Source: VRUE01 sp963742535
Lineage (GTDB): Bacteria; Actinomycetota; Thermoleophilia; Solirubrobacterales; 70-9
Length of the DNA: 64,000 nt
Direction: 5' to 3'
Assembly: GCA_963742535.1 (NCBI GenBank)
Contig: CAVUMC010000002.1
Span: forward strand, 1,240,001-1,304,000
In this document: piece after piece, positions 32,752 to 42,200 of the stretch
How positions within the stretch are numbered: the stretch's first letter is position 1
How the letters are laid out: every line of letters begins with the position of its first letter
Program-made: the position numbers and the translations under genes
The notes under the pieces: model-generated
What the model saw: only the letters and a program-made list of their open reading frames with translations
Told to the model about the DNA's origin: nothing
The model's database searches: none

Positions 32752-34149
32752 TCAGGCCGGTAGCCGAATCGTAAAGCGGGCTCCCTGGGCAGGGAGATTC
32801 TCAACAGAGGCGCTTCCGCCCATCGCCTCGCTCAGCTCTTGCACGATCGCCAGGCCGAGGCCGGCGCCGTCCGGGGACCCGTGCTCAGCGCGCCCGCGCA
32901 GGTGGAAACGCTCGAAGGCATGGGGCAGCTCCTCGGCCGGAATACCGGGACCTTCGTCGCTGATCTGGATCTCCGCCGGCGCCACCCGAATCGCGACGGT
33001 CCCACCCCGCGGGCTTACCCGAATCGCGTTTTCGAGCAGGTTGGTGACGATCTGGAGGACCCGGTCATGGTCGGCGGTCGCCGGCGCCTCGTCGCCCTCG
33101 ACCCGAATGACGACACCCCCCTCCGCCGCGCGCAGGCGCAAGCGCTCCTCCGCCTCGCGGGCGACGGCCGCGAGGTCGACGGGCTCGCTGCGCACTTCCA
33201 TCACGCCTTGGCGGAGGCGGGCGAGGGCAAGCAGGTCGCCGACGAGGCGCTCGAGGCGCTCCGCCTCGCGACCGACCACGGCCGCCGCCTGGCGCGGCTC
33301 GACAGTGCCGTCCTGGATCCCCTCGGCGTAGCCCCGGATCGAGGTCAGCGGCGTTCGGAGGTCGTGGGAGACGGAGAGCAGAACAGCGCGCTCGGCGTCG
33401 CGGGCAAGGCCGAGCTGCTCCGCCATCTCGTTGAAGGAGCCGGCGAGTCGGTCGAGCTCTTCGGTGCCCTCCGGCGGCACAGGCTCGGGTCGGCGACCGG
33501 CAGCAAGCTCACCGGCGGCCTCCGAGAGTCGCCGCAGCGGCTGGGTCAGGCGGCGCGCCAACAAGGCGGCAATCGCGGCCGAGAGCAAAGCCGCGGCCCC
33601 TCCGGCAATTAGCAGGGCGGCGAGATAGCGACGGAAGTCATCGCCAGAGACCACGTCGGGCCGGGTGACGAGCACGACTGAGTTGCCGCTGCCGGTGCGG
33701 CGCGCGGCGTAGATCGAGTTCTGTCCTTCGATCTCGGCAGTCCCGTCGGCGCCGCCGCTCTCCCGCAGGGAGGCGACCGCCGAGGCGGGCAACAGGCGAG
33801 CCGCTTCGCTGGGCAGCAGCAGCTGCACCGGCCGCGGCGCCTCCACTGGGGTCGCAGGTGGTCCTCCCCCATCGGGTCCGCCGCCCAGCTGTCCGGGTTG
33901 GCCCGGCGGCGGCACCGGCGCATCGTTGCCGACGACGCGCGGCAGCTGCGCGGCGAAGGTCGTCGCCTGGCGCTCGACGTCGTGGCGGATCGTCTCCCGA
34001 ACGGCATCGCGGGTGAGCACGATCCCGAGTGCCAGCGAGGCACCGACGGCGAGCAGGACGACACCGAGGATCGCGACGAAGAGCCGCGCCCGCAGCGAGC
34101 GCAACCGACTTTGACCCACCTCGGGTGTGGTCAATGTCGGATGCGTCAC
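32752..34149 (-). CDS. Sensor histidine kinase of a two-component system
   Basis: A 465-residue membrane kinase. Helix 1 is LFVAILGVVLLAVGASLALG, helix 2 is AALLIAGGAAALLSAAIAAL; between them lies a Pro/Gly-rich sensor loop of about 125 residues. HAMP, H box LLSVSHDLRTPLTSIRGYAE, N box IVTNLLENAIRVSPRG, G1 ISDEGPGIP and G2 GAGLGLAIVQ follow. The GTG at 34149 overlaps the stop of the response regulator gene (GTGA). The secreted protein at 34837 in the same operon may be a target or a sensor partner. Confidence 0.94.
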   Translation of the reverse strand: MTHPTLTTPEVGQSRLRSLRARLFVAILGVVLLAVGASLALGIVLTRDAVRETIRHDVERQATTFAAQLPRVVGNDAPVPPPGQPGQLGGGPDGGGPPATPVEAPRPVQLLLPSEAARLLPASAVASLRESGGADGTAEIEGQNSIYAARRTGSGNSVVLVTRPDVVSGDDFRRYLAALLIAGGAAALLSAAIAALLARRLTQPLRRLSEAAGELAAGRRPEPVPPEGTEELDRLAGSFNEMAEQLGLARDAERAVLLSVSHDLRTPLTSIRGYAEGIQDGTVEPRQAAAVVGREAERLERLVGDLLALARLRQGVMEVRSEPVDLAAVAREAEERLRLRAAEGGVVIRVEGDEAPATADHDRVLQIVTNLLENAIRVSPRGGTVAIRVAPAEIQISDEGPGIPAEELPHAFERFHLRGRAEHGSPDGAGLGLAIVQELSEAMGGSASVENLPAQGARFTIRLPA

Positions 34150-34820
34150 CGGGATGCCTTGTAGCCGGCGCCGCGCACGGTCTGGATCAGGTCGGGACGG
34201 CCGAGCTTTGCGCGCAGCTGGGCGACGTGGACGTCGACGGTCCGCGTGCCGCCCGGGAACTCGCCGCCCCAGGCCAGCTCGAGCAGGCGGTCGCGGCTGA
34301 GCACGATGCCGCAATGGGAGAGCAGCACCGCCAGCAGGTCAAACTCGCGGCCGGTCAGCTCGACCGGCTCACCGCCCGCGGTCACGGTCCGCGCGGCGCG
34401 GTCGAGCTCCACGTCGGCGGCAGCGAGGATTTTCTCCGCGCTGCCGTTGCCGGCGCCATCGGTCCGGCGCAGGATCGCCTTGACGCGAGCGACGAGCTCG
34501 CGCGGCGAGAAGGGCTTTGTCACGTAGTCGTCGGCACCGGCTTCGAGGCCAGCGACGCGGTCGACCTCGTCGTCACGGGCGCTGAGGATGAGAATCGGCA
34601 CGCCGGTTCGGGCGCGCAGCCGACGGCAGACCTCAAAGCCGTCGATCCCCGGCAGGCCGAGGTCGAGCACGACCAGCCGCACCTGGTGGCGAGCCAGCTC
34701 ATCGAGTGCCTGCTCGCCGCTTGGAGCCCAGACGACGCCGAACCCGTCGCGCTTCAGATAAGCGCGCACGAGCTCGGCGATCGCCTGCTCGTCCTCGACG
34801 ACGAGGATGACTCCGTTCAC
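34146..34820 (-). CDS. OmpR/PhoB-family response regulator
   Basis: A 224-residue regulator. The receiver has the acidic pair VVEDEQ, phospho-acceptor Asp53 in LVVLDLGLPGIDGFEV, Ser in LILSARDDE and the Lys in DYVTKPF. The C-terminal winged helix (VELTGREFDLLAVLLSHCG to RTVDVHVAQLRAKLG) binds direct repeats in this family. The partner kinase is the next gene. A candidate 11-base-period direct repeat lies upstream of the operon at 35431. Confidence 0.96.
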   Translation of the reverse strand: MNGVILVVEDEQAIAELVRAYLKRDGFGVVWAPSGEQALDELARHQVRLVVLDLGLPGIDGFEVCRRLRARTGVPILILSARDDEVDRVAGLEAGADDYVTKPFSPRELVARVKAILRRTDGAGNGSAEKILAAADVELDRAARTVTAGGEPVELTGREFDLLAVLLSHCGIVLSRDRLLELAWGGEFPGGTRTVDVHVAQLRAKLGRPDLIQTVRGAGYKASR

Positions 34821-34836
34821 CGGCCTAGCCTCTCAC

Positions 34837-35358
34837 CTACGCTCCCGGAGGCGGCGGCAGCTGCCCGCCCTTGCGCCCGCCGGGCAACCCCTGCGGCACT
34901 TCGCCGCGCTTGGGCGGCACCATGATCGCCTTGGCGGCCTCACCTTCCGGGCCGCAGACGGTCACTTCCTGGCCGGTTTCCAGGTCGGACACGTCCGTCT
35001 TGGAGCCCGGTCCGGCGAGCACCTTTGTGTCGTCGTCGACGGCGACCGTCACTTCGTTGCCGTCGTTCTCCTTCAACGTGATCGAGGAATCGTCGACCGC
35101 CGTGACTTCCCCCTGGTCCATCCTGATCACTTCCGCCTCACCGTTGTGCTGAACGTGCAACTGGGCGTAGGTGAGGTCTTTGCCTCCTGGCGCGCCGGGC
35201 ACCATCGGCGGCGGCATGCGTTTGCCGCCCGACGGCGCCGAGCCGTCCCCCTGTCCTTCGCCGCTGCCCTGTGCGAGTGCGACGCCACCAACGGTCAGCG
35301 CCGCCGCGACGGCCAGCACCGCGATCGAGCGGGCCCGCTTCCGAATTGAGTCGAACAT
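34837..35358 (-). CDS. Secreted DUF5666-like protein, first gene of the two-component operon
   Basis: A 173-residue exported protein: the signal peptide ARSIAVLAVAAALTVGGVAL ends with ALA, followed by a Gly/Pro-rich region. The central domain (EVTAVDDSSITLKENDGNEV then VTVAVDDDTKVLAGPG) is a small beta-barrel of the DUF5666 type, and the tail is a Pro/Gly-rich end. The ATG at 35358 follows AGGAGG; an in-frame ATG at 35382 is less well placed. It is 16 bases before the response regulator, so it is probably a sensed or regulated envelope protein. Confidence 0.78.
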   Translation of the reverse strand: MFDSIRKRARSIAVLAVAAALTVGGVALAQGSGEGQGDGSAPSGGKRMPPPMVPGAPGGKDLTYAQLHVQHNGEAEVIRMDQGEVTAVDDSSITLKENDGNEVTVAVDDDTKVLAGPGSKTDVSDLETGQEVTVCGPEGEAAKAIMVPPKRGEVPQGLPGGRKGGQLPPPPGA

Positions 35359-35430
35359 CTTCGTCCTCCTGGTTGCTTGCATCGGACATCTCGATGCTCG
35401 AACCCGTGGGTATGGAGGAGGTCAGGCGCG

Positions 35431-35447
35431 TGTAAGGGCTATGTAAG
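35431..35447. promoter_or_regulatory. Direct-repeat box, likely OmpR-type regulator site
   Basis: TGTAAG occurs at 35431-35436 and 35442-35447, an 11-base period (CTTACA-N5-CTTACA on the other strand). That is the usual layout for OmpR/PhoB winged-helix dimers, and it lies about 75-90 bases upstream of the secreted-protein/regulator/kinase operon. Confidence 0.55.
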
Positions 35448-35467
35448 CCGTCGCACCTGAGGCGCAA

Positions 35468-37120
35468 TCAAGGGTCGATCAGGACGCCCGGGTTGAGCAT
35501 CCCGGCGGGGTCGAGCTCGGCCTTGGCCGCGCGCAAAGCAGCGGCGAACGGGGCGGGGCGCTGGCGGTCGTACCAGGGCCGGTGATCGCGGCCGACGGCG
35601 TGGTGGTGGGTGATCGTGCCGCCGTTCTCAATCAGGGCCTCGCCAGCGGCGACCTTGATCTCATCCCACTGCTCGACCTCGCCACCGCGGATCGCCGGGG
35701 CGATCACAGTGAAGTAGGGCGCCGGGCCATCGGGGTAGACGTGGGTGAAGCGACAGCTGACCCGGGGAGCTCCCACACCCTCCGCCGGAATGCCACAGAC
35801 CTCGGCCACCTTGGCCCGCACCGCTTCGGTCACGTTGGAGTGGAACTCCTCGAAGCGATCCCAGGTGATCGCCGTCTCAAAGGTCTCACTGAGCACGCCG
35901 CAGGCGACAAAGGTGTCACGCAAATAAGGCGCCAGCAAAAACGCCCCCCGCCAAGCCTCCACCGCCCCACCAGATTCCCCGCCGACGGGCCGCGAACGTG
36001 ACATATCGACACGTTTCAGGCCCGTCGGCCCCGTGGTGCGGGGGTCGCCGGGGTCGCCATCGTGGTCGCGGGCGATTTCTAGGGCCAGGCGCATGGGTTC
36101 TTCGACGGGGAGGTCGGGGGACTCGAAGCCGAGCACGAGCAGGTGCTTCTCGCCTGTGCCGGCGCCGGTGGTTCCCGCCTCGAGTGCGTCGAGCAGGCGA
36201 CAGTTGGAGGGGTTGAGGCCGGATTGGGCGATCCCACGTACCGCTCCTGCTGCAGCCAGGAAGTCGTCGAACTCGACGCTGCAGGAGCTCTTGAACCGCG
36301 GTCGCGGCCTCACCCGCACCCAGCTCTCCGCGATCACACCGAGGATCCCCTCCGAGCCAACCAGCGCCCGGTCGGGCGAGGGCCCGGCCCCCGACCCCGG
36401 CAGACGTCGACTCTCCCAAGTCCCCCGCGGCGTAATCGCCCGCACCGACTCGACCAGGTCCTCGATGTGCGTATAGAGCGTCGCGAAGTGCCCCCCGGCC
36501 CGCGTCGCAATCCAGCCGCCCAGCGTCGAGTACTCGAAGCTCTGCGGAAAGTGCCGCAGCGTCAGCCCGTGCTCCTTCAGCTGCTCCTCCAACCCCGGCC
36601 CCAACGCCCCCGCCTGAATCCGAGCCCCCAACGACTCCGCATCCACTTCCAACACCCTGTCGAGCCGCTTCAAATCAAGCGACACCACCGGCCGATCCCC
36701 GCACCGCGCCTCCACTCCACCAACCACGCTGGTCCCGCCCCCAAACGGCACCACAGCTGCCCCCTCCGCCTCACACCACTCCAGCACCGTCTCAATCTCA
36801 GACTCGTCCTTCGGATAAGCAACGAGATCAGGCGGATTCTCGAATTCCCCCCTGAACCCCCGCACCACATCCCGATAAGCCTTCCCAAGCGAGTGCAAAG
36901 TCCGCTCGTAATGGTCGGCAGTAAAAAGATCGCCAAAAGCCTCCGGAACTTTCAACCGCGCCTGGCGCAGCTCAACCCGATCGAGCGGCACCGCTCCCTC
37001 CGGCTCCACGCCGAACCCAAACCGCTCCCTGATCCCGGCCGCAGCCTGCTCAAGCTCAACCTTGGAAGGCACCTGGTCCTCCCAGCCCCACCCCCAATGC
37101 TTGAGCCTCCGCTCACCCAT
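35468..37120 (-). CDS. Alkyldihydroxyacetonephosphate synthase-like FAD oxidase
   Basis: A 550-residue flavoenzyme of the VAO/PCMH fold. In alkyl-DHAP synthase this fold replaces the acyl group of acyl-DHAP by a fatty alcohol, creating the ether bond of plasmalogen-type lipids. The FAD-binding region is VVPFGGGTSVVGGVE; the C-terminal GGTITHHHAVGRDHRPWY, with its histidine cluster, is the AGPS signature, and FPQSFEYSTLGGWIATRAGG is also shared. The N-terminal third uses far more A/T-ending codons than the C-terminal part. The neighbouring gene encodes a fatty acyl reductase-like protein. A D-lactate dehydrogenase-like role is the main alternative. Confidence 0.83.
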   Translation of the reverse strand: MGERRLKHWGWGWEDQVPSKVELEQAAAGIRERFGFGVEPEGAVPLDRVELRQARLKVPEAFGDLFTADHYERTLHSLGKAYRDVVRGFRGEFENPPDLVAYPKDESEIETVLEWCEAEGAAVVPFGGGTSVVGGVEARCGDRPVVSLDLKRLDRVLEVDAESLGARIQAGALGPGLEEQLKEHGLTLRHFPQSFEYSTLGGWIATRAGGHFATLYTHIEDLVESVRAITPRGTWESRRLPGSGAGPSPDRALVGSEGILGVIAESWVRVRPRPRFKSSCSVEFDDFLAAAGAVRGIAQSGLNPSNCRLLDALEAGTTGAGTGEKHLLVLGFESPDLPVEEPMRLALEIARDHDGDPGDPRTTGPTGLKRVDMSRSRPVGGESGGAVEAWRGAFLLAPYLRDTFVACGVLSETFETAITWDRFEEFHSNVTEAVRAKVAEVCGIPAEGVGAPRVSCRFTHVYPDGPAPYFTVIAPAIRGGEVEQWDEIKVAAGEALIENGGTITHHHAVGRDHRPWYDRQRPAPFAAALRAAKAELDPAGMLNPGVLIDP

Positions 37121-37141
37121 GAAGAGCCCGCTCCGCTCGTA

Positions 37142-37243
37142 GGGCCGATGTGCCCCTCCCCGGAAAGCTCAAGCGACCACACTCCGAAATACCCGCAGCG
37201 TCCCAGCTGCGCGACGGCTTTCAGGGGAGGGGCACATCGGCCC
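37142..37243. repeat. Long inverted repeat between two metabolic genes
   Basis: GGGCCGATGTGCCCCTCCCC (37142-37161) is exactly complementary to 37224-37243. An inner GAAAGC/GCTTTC (37163-37168 with 37217-37222) continues the stem after one mismatch, leaving a 48-base loop. The stem ends at the last base before the reductase stop at 37244. No T-tract follows on either strand. Confidence 0.85.
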
Positions 37244-39235
37244 CTACCAGTGAACGCCTTTCATGAGATGAGCAAAGGCAACCGCCTCTGTGGACGGGGC
37301 CTTATCCGGCGCCTCCTCATTCTTCCCCTTGGCAGCCTGGCTGTCGGGGAACAACTTGTAAGCCTGATTGAGAATCCGATCCGAAGCCTTAGGAGCGACG
37401 GCGTAGAGCAACTCCCCAAACGTCCCCAGCCGCGTAGCCACCTTCTTCGGCTGATGAATCATCGCCCCCGCGATCATCTCCGCCGCCTCCTCCGGCGCAA
37501 TCGCCGGGAAGACGTCGTACATCCGCGTCGGCGCGATCATCGGCGTGCGCACCAGCGGCATGTGGATCGTGGTGATGTGGACGCCGTCGTCGATCACCTC
37601 GGAGGCGATCACGCGGCCAAAGGCATCGAGCGCCGCCTTTGAGGCGACGTAGGCAGAGAAGCGCGGCGGGTTGGTCTGGGTGCCGATCGAGCTGATGTTG
37701 ATCACATGGCCCGACTTGTGGGCCCGCATCGAGGGCAGCAGGGCGAGGATCAGCCGCACCGCGCCGAGGTAGTTGAGCTGGATCGTCCGCTCGTAATCAT
37801 GGAAGCGCTCATAGGCGAGACCGACCGAGCGGCGGATCGAGCGGCCCGCGTTGTTGACCAGGATGTCGACCCGCCCGTGGTAGGCGAGCACCTCCTCGGC
37901 CATCCGCTCGATGTCCTCCATGTCGGCGAGGTCACAGCGGTGGATGTGGGCGACGCCGCCCGCGTCCTCGATCTCACGCTTGGTCTCCTCGAGCTTCTCG
38001 ACCGTGCGAGCCACCAGCAGTACGGTCGCGCCGGCGTCGGCGACCTTGACCGCGGTCGCCTTGCCGATCCCCGAGGAGGCGCCGGTGATCAGCACCACCT
38101 TGCCCCGCACCGCGGCGCTCAGGGTGCGGTCCTTGAAGAGGTCGGGATCGAGCGTGCGCTCCCAGTAGTCCCAGATCCGGTCGGCGTAGGACTCGAGCGG
38201 TGGCACCGAGATGCCCGAGCCCTCCAGCGCCCGCTCGGCATTGCTCGAGTCGAAGTGGGTCGGATAGCTGAAGTAGCTCAGTACCCCAGCCGGGATGCCG
38301 ATCTGATCGAGACCCGCTTTCACCACCCGCTTTGCCGGCGGGAAGAAGCGCAGGCCGGTCCGCACCAGCGAGGTCGCCGGGTCGGTCACGTTGGCCTCGA
38401 GCCGCAGCGCCGACTGCGGCGCGTCGGCGGCGCGGGCGAAGAGGTTGATCATCTCGCCGGCGGTCTTCGGGTTGGGGTCGGTAAGGCTGAAGGCCTGGCC
38501 GTCCAGGTCCGCCTGGTGGGCGATGTAGTCGATCGCGTCAGCGACGTAATCAACCGGGACGATGTTGATCTCGCCGCCCTCAACCCCCAGGGTCGGCAGC
38601 CAGCTCGGCAGGACTCGGCGCATCTGCTGCAGCAGCTTGAAGCCGTAATAGGGACCGTCGACCTTGTCGATCCTGCCGGTGCGCGAGTCGCCGACGACGA
38701 TCCCCGGCCGGTAGACGCGCCAGGGACGACGGCTCTCCTCGCGCACGACCCGCTCGGACTCATGCTTGGTGCGGAAGTAGGGATGAGTGTCGAGGCCTCT
38801 TGCCTCCTCGAACATGTCCTCGCGCCATTCGCCTCGGTACATGCCAGCCACGGCGATCGAGCTGACGTGGTTGAAGCAGCCGGCCTCGATCGAGCCGGCG
38901 AGTTCAACCGCGTGGCGGGTGCCCTCGACGTTGGCGATCTCCTGCGCTTCGGTACCGGCGGTCATGTCGTAGATCGCCGCCAGGTGGAAGAAGTGCTCAA
39001 CCTTGCCGCGCAGCTCGAGCAGGTCCTCCTCAGCGACACCGAGGCCGGGCTGGGCGAGGTCGCCGGCGATCGGCACGACCCGCGCTCCGTCCGGGCCAAA
39101 CGAAGTGCGCAGCTCCTCGAGGCGGCCGCGTGAACCGGATCGCACCAGGGCGTAAACGGTGCCCTCACGCTGCAACAGGCGCTGCACGAGGTTGCGGCCG
39201 ATGAAACCAGTGGCGCCAGTAATGAAGTAGTTCAC
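37244..39235 (-). CDS. Double-domain fatty acyl-CoA reductase-like SDR (AcrA1 type)
   Basis: A 663-residue fusion. Residues 1-360 are an extended SDR of the acyl-CoA/thioester reductase type (NYFITGATGFIGRNLVQRLL, HLAAIYDM, then YFRTKHESERVV as the YxxxK catalytic site). Residues 380-600 are a classical SDR (VVLITGASSGIGKATAVKVA, NNAGRS, then YVASKAALDAF with catalytic Tyr and Lys). The layout resembles mycobacterial AcrA1. It could reduce acyl-CoA to fatty alcohol and reduce a further keto group. The GTG start follows a minus-strand TAGGCT by 6 bases. It is upstream of the alkyl-DHAP synthase-like gene on the same strand. Confidence 0.87.
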   Translation of the reverse strand: MNYFITGATGFIGRNLVQRLLQREGTVYALVRSGSRGRLEELRTSFGPDGARVVPIAGDLAQPGLGVAEEDLLELRGKVEHFFHLAAIYDMTAGTEAQEIANVEGTRHAVELAGSIEAGCFNHVSSIAVAGMYRGEWREDMFEEARGLDTHPYFRTKHESERVVREESRRPWRVYRPGIVVGDSRTGRIDKVDGPYYGFKLLQQMRRVLPSWLPTLGVEGGEINIVPVDYVADAIDYIAHQADLDGQAFSLTDPNPKTAGEMINLFARAADAPQSALRLEANVTDPATSLVRTGLRFFPPAKRVVKAGLDQIGIPAGVLSYFSYPTHFDSSNAERALEGSGISVPPLESYADRIWDYWERTLDPDLFKDRTLSAAVRGKVVLITGASSGIGKATAVKVADAGATVLLVARTVEKLEETKREIEDAGGVAHIHRCDLADMEDIERMAEEVLAYHGRVDILVNNAGRSIRRSVGLAYERFHDYERTIQLNYLGAVRLILALLPSMRAHKSGHVINISSIGTQTNPPRFSAYVASKAALDAFGRVIASEVIDDGVHITTIHMPLVRTPMIAPTRMYDVFPAIAPEEAAEMIAGAMIHQPKKVATRLGTFGELLYAVAPKASDRILNQAYKLFPDSQAAKGKNEEAPDKAPSTEAVAFAHLMKGVHW

Positions 39236-39241
39236 GCTTGC

Positions 39242-39247
39242 AGCCTA
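39242..39247 (-). promoter_or_regulatory. Leaderless -10 element for the double-domain reductase
   Basis: TAGGCT on the minus strand, exactly 6 bases before GTG 39235. Confidence 0.5.
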
Positions 39248-39296
39248 CCTTGAGCCCGAAGCAGGCCGTGCGGTTTTCATAGACTGCGGAGAAGAA

Positions 39297-42200
39297 ATGG
39301 CGGAGACGGCGACCGTGCAGATTGCAATGCCCGAAATGGGCGAGTCGGTCACCGAGGGCATCGTGCTCGAGTGGCACGTCGCCGAGGGCGATTTCGTCAA
39401 CGAGGGCGACACCGTCGTTGAGGTCTCGACCGACAAGGTGGACGCCGAGGTGCCGGCACCGCAGGCAGGCGTGATCACCAAGCTGTTGGTCTCCGTGGAC
39501 GACGAGGTTCCGGTTGGCGCTCCGTTGGCCGAGATGGAACCCGGCGAGGGAAGCGGTGAGGATTCGAACGGCTCCGCCGCGCCGGCCACTGATTCCACCC
39601 CACCGGCAGCGGAGATCCCAGCGACCAACGGCGACGACGGAGTCCGGGCGACCCCGATGGCTCGTCGGGTCGCCCAAGAGAACGGTGTTGATCTCAAGTC
39701 CGTGAGCGGCTCGGGTCCTGGCGCCAAGGTCACCAAGGACGATGTATTGGCGGCGGGCAATGGCGGGGGCCCGACGGCTGGCGAAGAGAAGCAGTTGCGG
39801 GGGCCGGCGGCGATGTTGGCGCAGGCGATGGATGAGAGTCGGGAAGTTCCGACGGCTACCTCGTTCCGGACGATTGCGGTCGACACGCTCGACGCGAAGC
39901 GCAAGGCGCTGAACGCGCAGTTGAAGGAGCGTGGGATGAAGGTCTCCTTCACTCACTTGGTCGCCTGGGCGATCGTGCAGGCGGCGAAGGAGCACCCGGT
40001 GATGACGCGGGTCTTCGAGCGCCGCGACGAGAAGCCGTTCGCGATCGAGAACGGGCCGGTCAACCTCGGCATCGCCGTCGACGTCGAGCGCAAGGATGGC
40101 TCGCACAGCTTGATGGTGCCCGCGATCAAGGGCTCCCAGAGCCTCGACTTCACCGGCTTCCACAGCTACTACGAGGACCTGATCACCAAAACGCGGGAGA
40201 ACAAGCTCACCGCCGACGACTTCCAGGGCACCAACATCTCGCTGACCAACCCAGGTGGCATCGGCACCGTCGCCTCGGTGCCGCGCCTGATGAGCGGCCA
40301 GAGCGCGATCATCGCCACCGGCTCGATTGCCTACCCGCCCGAGTGGAAGCACGCCACCCCGGAGCGGCTGCGCCAGATCGGCGTCTCCAAGGTGATGACG
40401 CTGACCTCGACCTACGACCACCGGGTGATCCAGGGCGCCGAGTCGGGGGCCTTCCTGCGCAGCATCGAGAACCTGCTGCAGGGCGAGAACGAGTTCTACG
40501 AGAGCGTCGCCGCCAACCTCGGCCTCGAAGCCGCCCCGATCTCCGCCGCCCACCCGGCCTCCGCCTCCGCCCCGCCGCTCGGCACCGCCTCGCCCAGCGA
40601 CGCCAGCGTCACCTCCGCCGCGCCCGACGAAGAGCTGCTGCAAGCGGTGCAAGCGGCGACCTCGCTGCTCAAGGGCTATCGCACCCACGGCCACCTTTCC
40701 GCCCGCCTCGACCCGCTCGGCTCCGAGCCCAAGGGTGACCCAGCGATCCAGCCGGAGAGCCTCAACCTGACCCCGGAGCTGATGGCGCGGGTGCCGGCCT
40801 CGATCCTGCGCATCGGCGTCCCCGGCGAGACCCTGCTCGAGGCCCTGCCGCGCATGCGCGAGGCCTACTGCGGCACGATCGCCTACCAGTTCGAGCACCT
40901 CTCCTCACACCAGCAGCGCACCTGGCTGCGCGAGATGGTCGAGACCGGAGCCCACCGGGCGCCGCTCGCGGTCGAGGAGAAAGAGCGCCTGCTGATGCGG
41001 CTGATCGACGTCTTCCAGTTCGAGCGCTTCATCGAGAAGGCCTACCTGGGCCAGAAGATCTTCACGATCGAGGGCCTCGACGTGGTCGTGCCGATGCTCG
41101 ATGAGCTGATCGCGCTGGCCGGCCGCGGCGGCGCCGAGGAGGTCGTCTTCGGCATGGCGCACCGCGGTCGCCTCGCCGTGCTCGCCCACAACCTCGGCCG
41201 CTCGGTCGAGTCGATCCTGGCCGAGTTCGAGGGTTCGAAGCAAATCGACCAGGTCAAGGCCGTGGCCGGTATCCCCCACGGCGGCACCGGCGACGTCAAG
41301 TACCACTACGGCCACCAGGGTGTCTACGAGACCCACGACGGCGAGAAGATCGCGGTCCGGCTCTACCCCAACCCGAGTCACCTCGAGTTCGTCAACCCCG
41401 TGGTCGAGGGCGCCACCCGCCTGATCCAGTCCGACTTCGAGGGGGCCGAGATCGAGCACAAGCCGACGGCCGCGGTGCCGGTGCTACTGCACGGCGACGC
41501 CGCCTTCCCGGGCCAGGGAGTCGTCGCCGAGACGCTCAACCTGCAGGCGCTGAAAGGCTACGCCACCGGCGGCACGATCCACGTCATCCAGAACAACCAG
41601 GTCGGCTTCACCACCGACCCCGGCGACGCTCGCTCGACCCCCTACGCGGCCGACATGGCGAAGGGCTTCAACGTGCCGATCGTCCACGTCAACGCCGACG
41701 ACGTCGAAGCCTGCTCGGCCGCGGTGCGGCTGGCGATGGCCTACCGCGAGCGCTTCGGCCGCGACATCGTCATCGACGTGATCGGCTACCGCCGCTACGG
41801 CCACAACGAGACCGACGAGCCCGCATACACGCAGCCGCAGGCCGCCGCCAAGATCAAGGCCCACCCGCCGGTCTCCGAGATCTACGCCAAGCAGCTGGTC
41901 GAGGAGGGCGTGCTCAGCGAGGAGGGCGTCGAGGGGGTCGCCAAAGAGCGCCACGACGAGATGTCGGCGGCGCTGAAAGACCTGCGCCACAAGATGGAGC
42001 TGGGCGACTACGAGGACCCGACGGTGACGACGACCAGCACCGGCGAGCTCGACCGCAGCGCCAGCCCCCCGGTCGAAACCGCGGTGTCGATCGAGAAGCT
42101 GCGGGTGCTCAATGAGGCGCTGATCGAGGCGCCGGAGAGCTTCACGATCCACCGCAAGCTGCGCAAGCCATTCTCCAAGCGTCTCGAGACGCTGGAGCAC

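Noticed and set aside
36143..37642. 499-codon plus-strand frame crossing the palindrome
   Set aside because: It overlaps two genuine minus-strand genes, and the product is Arg/Pro/His-rich without motifs; the open frame results from base composition.
39550..39570. tRNA T-arm-like GATTCGAAC sequence
   Set aside because: It lies in frame within the linker of the oxoglutarate dehydrogenase gene, and no acceptor stem, anticodon arm or D arm can be drawn around it.
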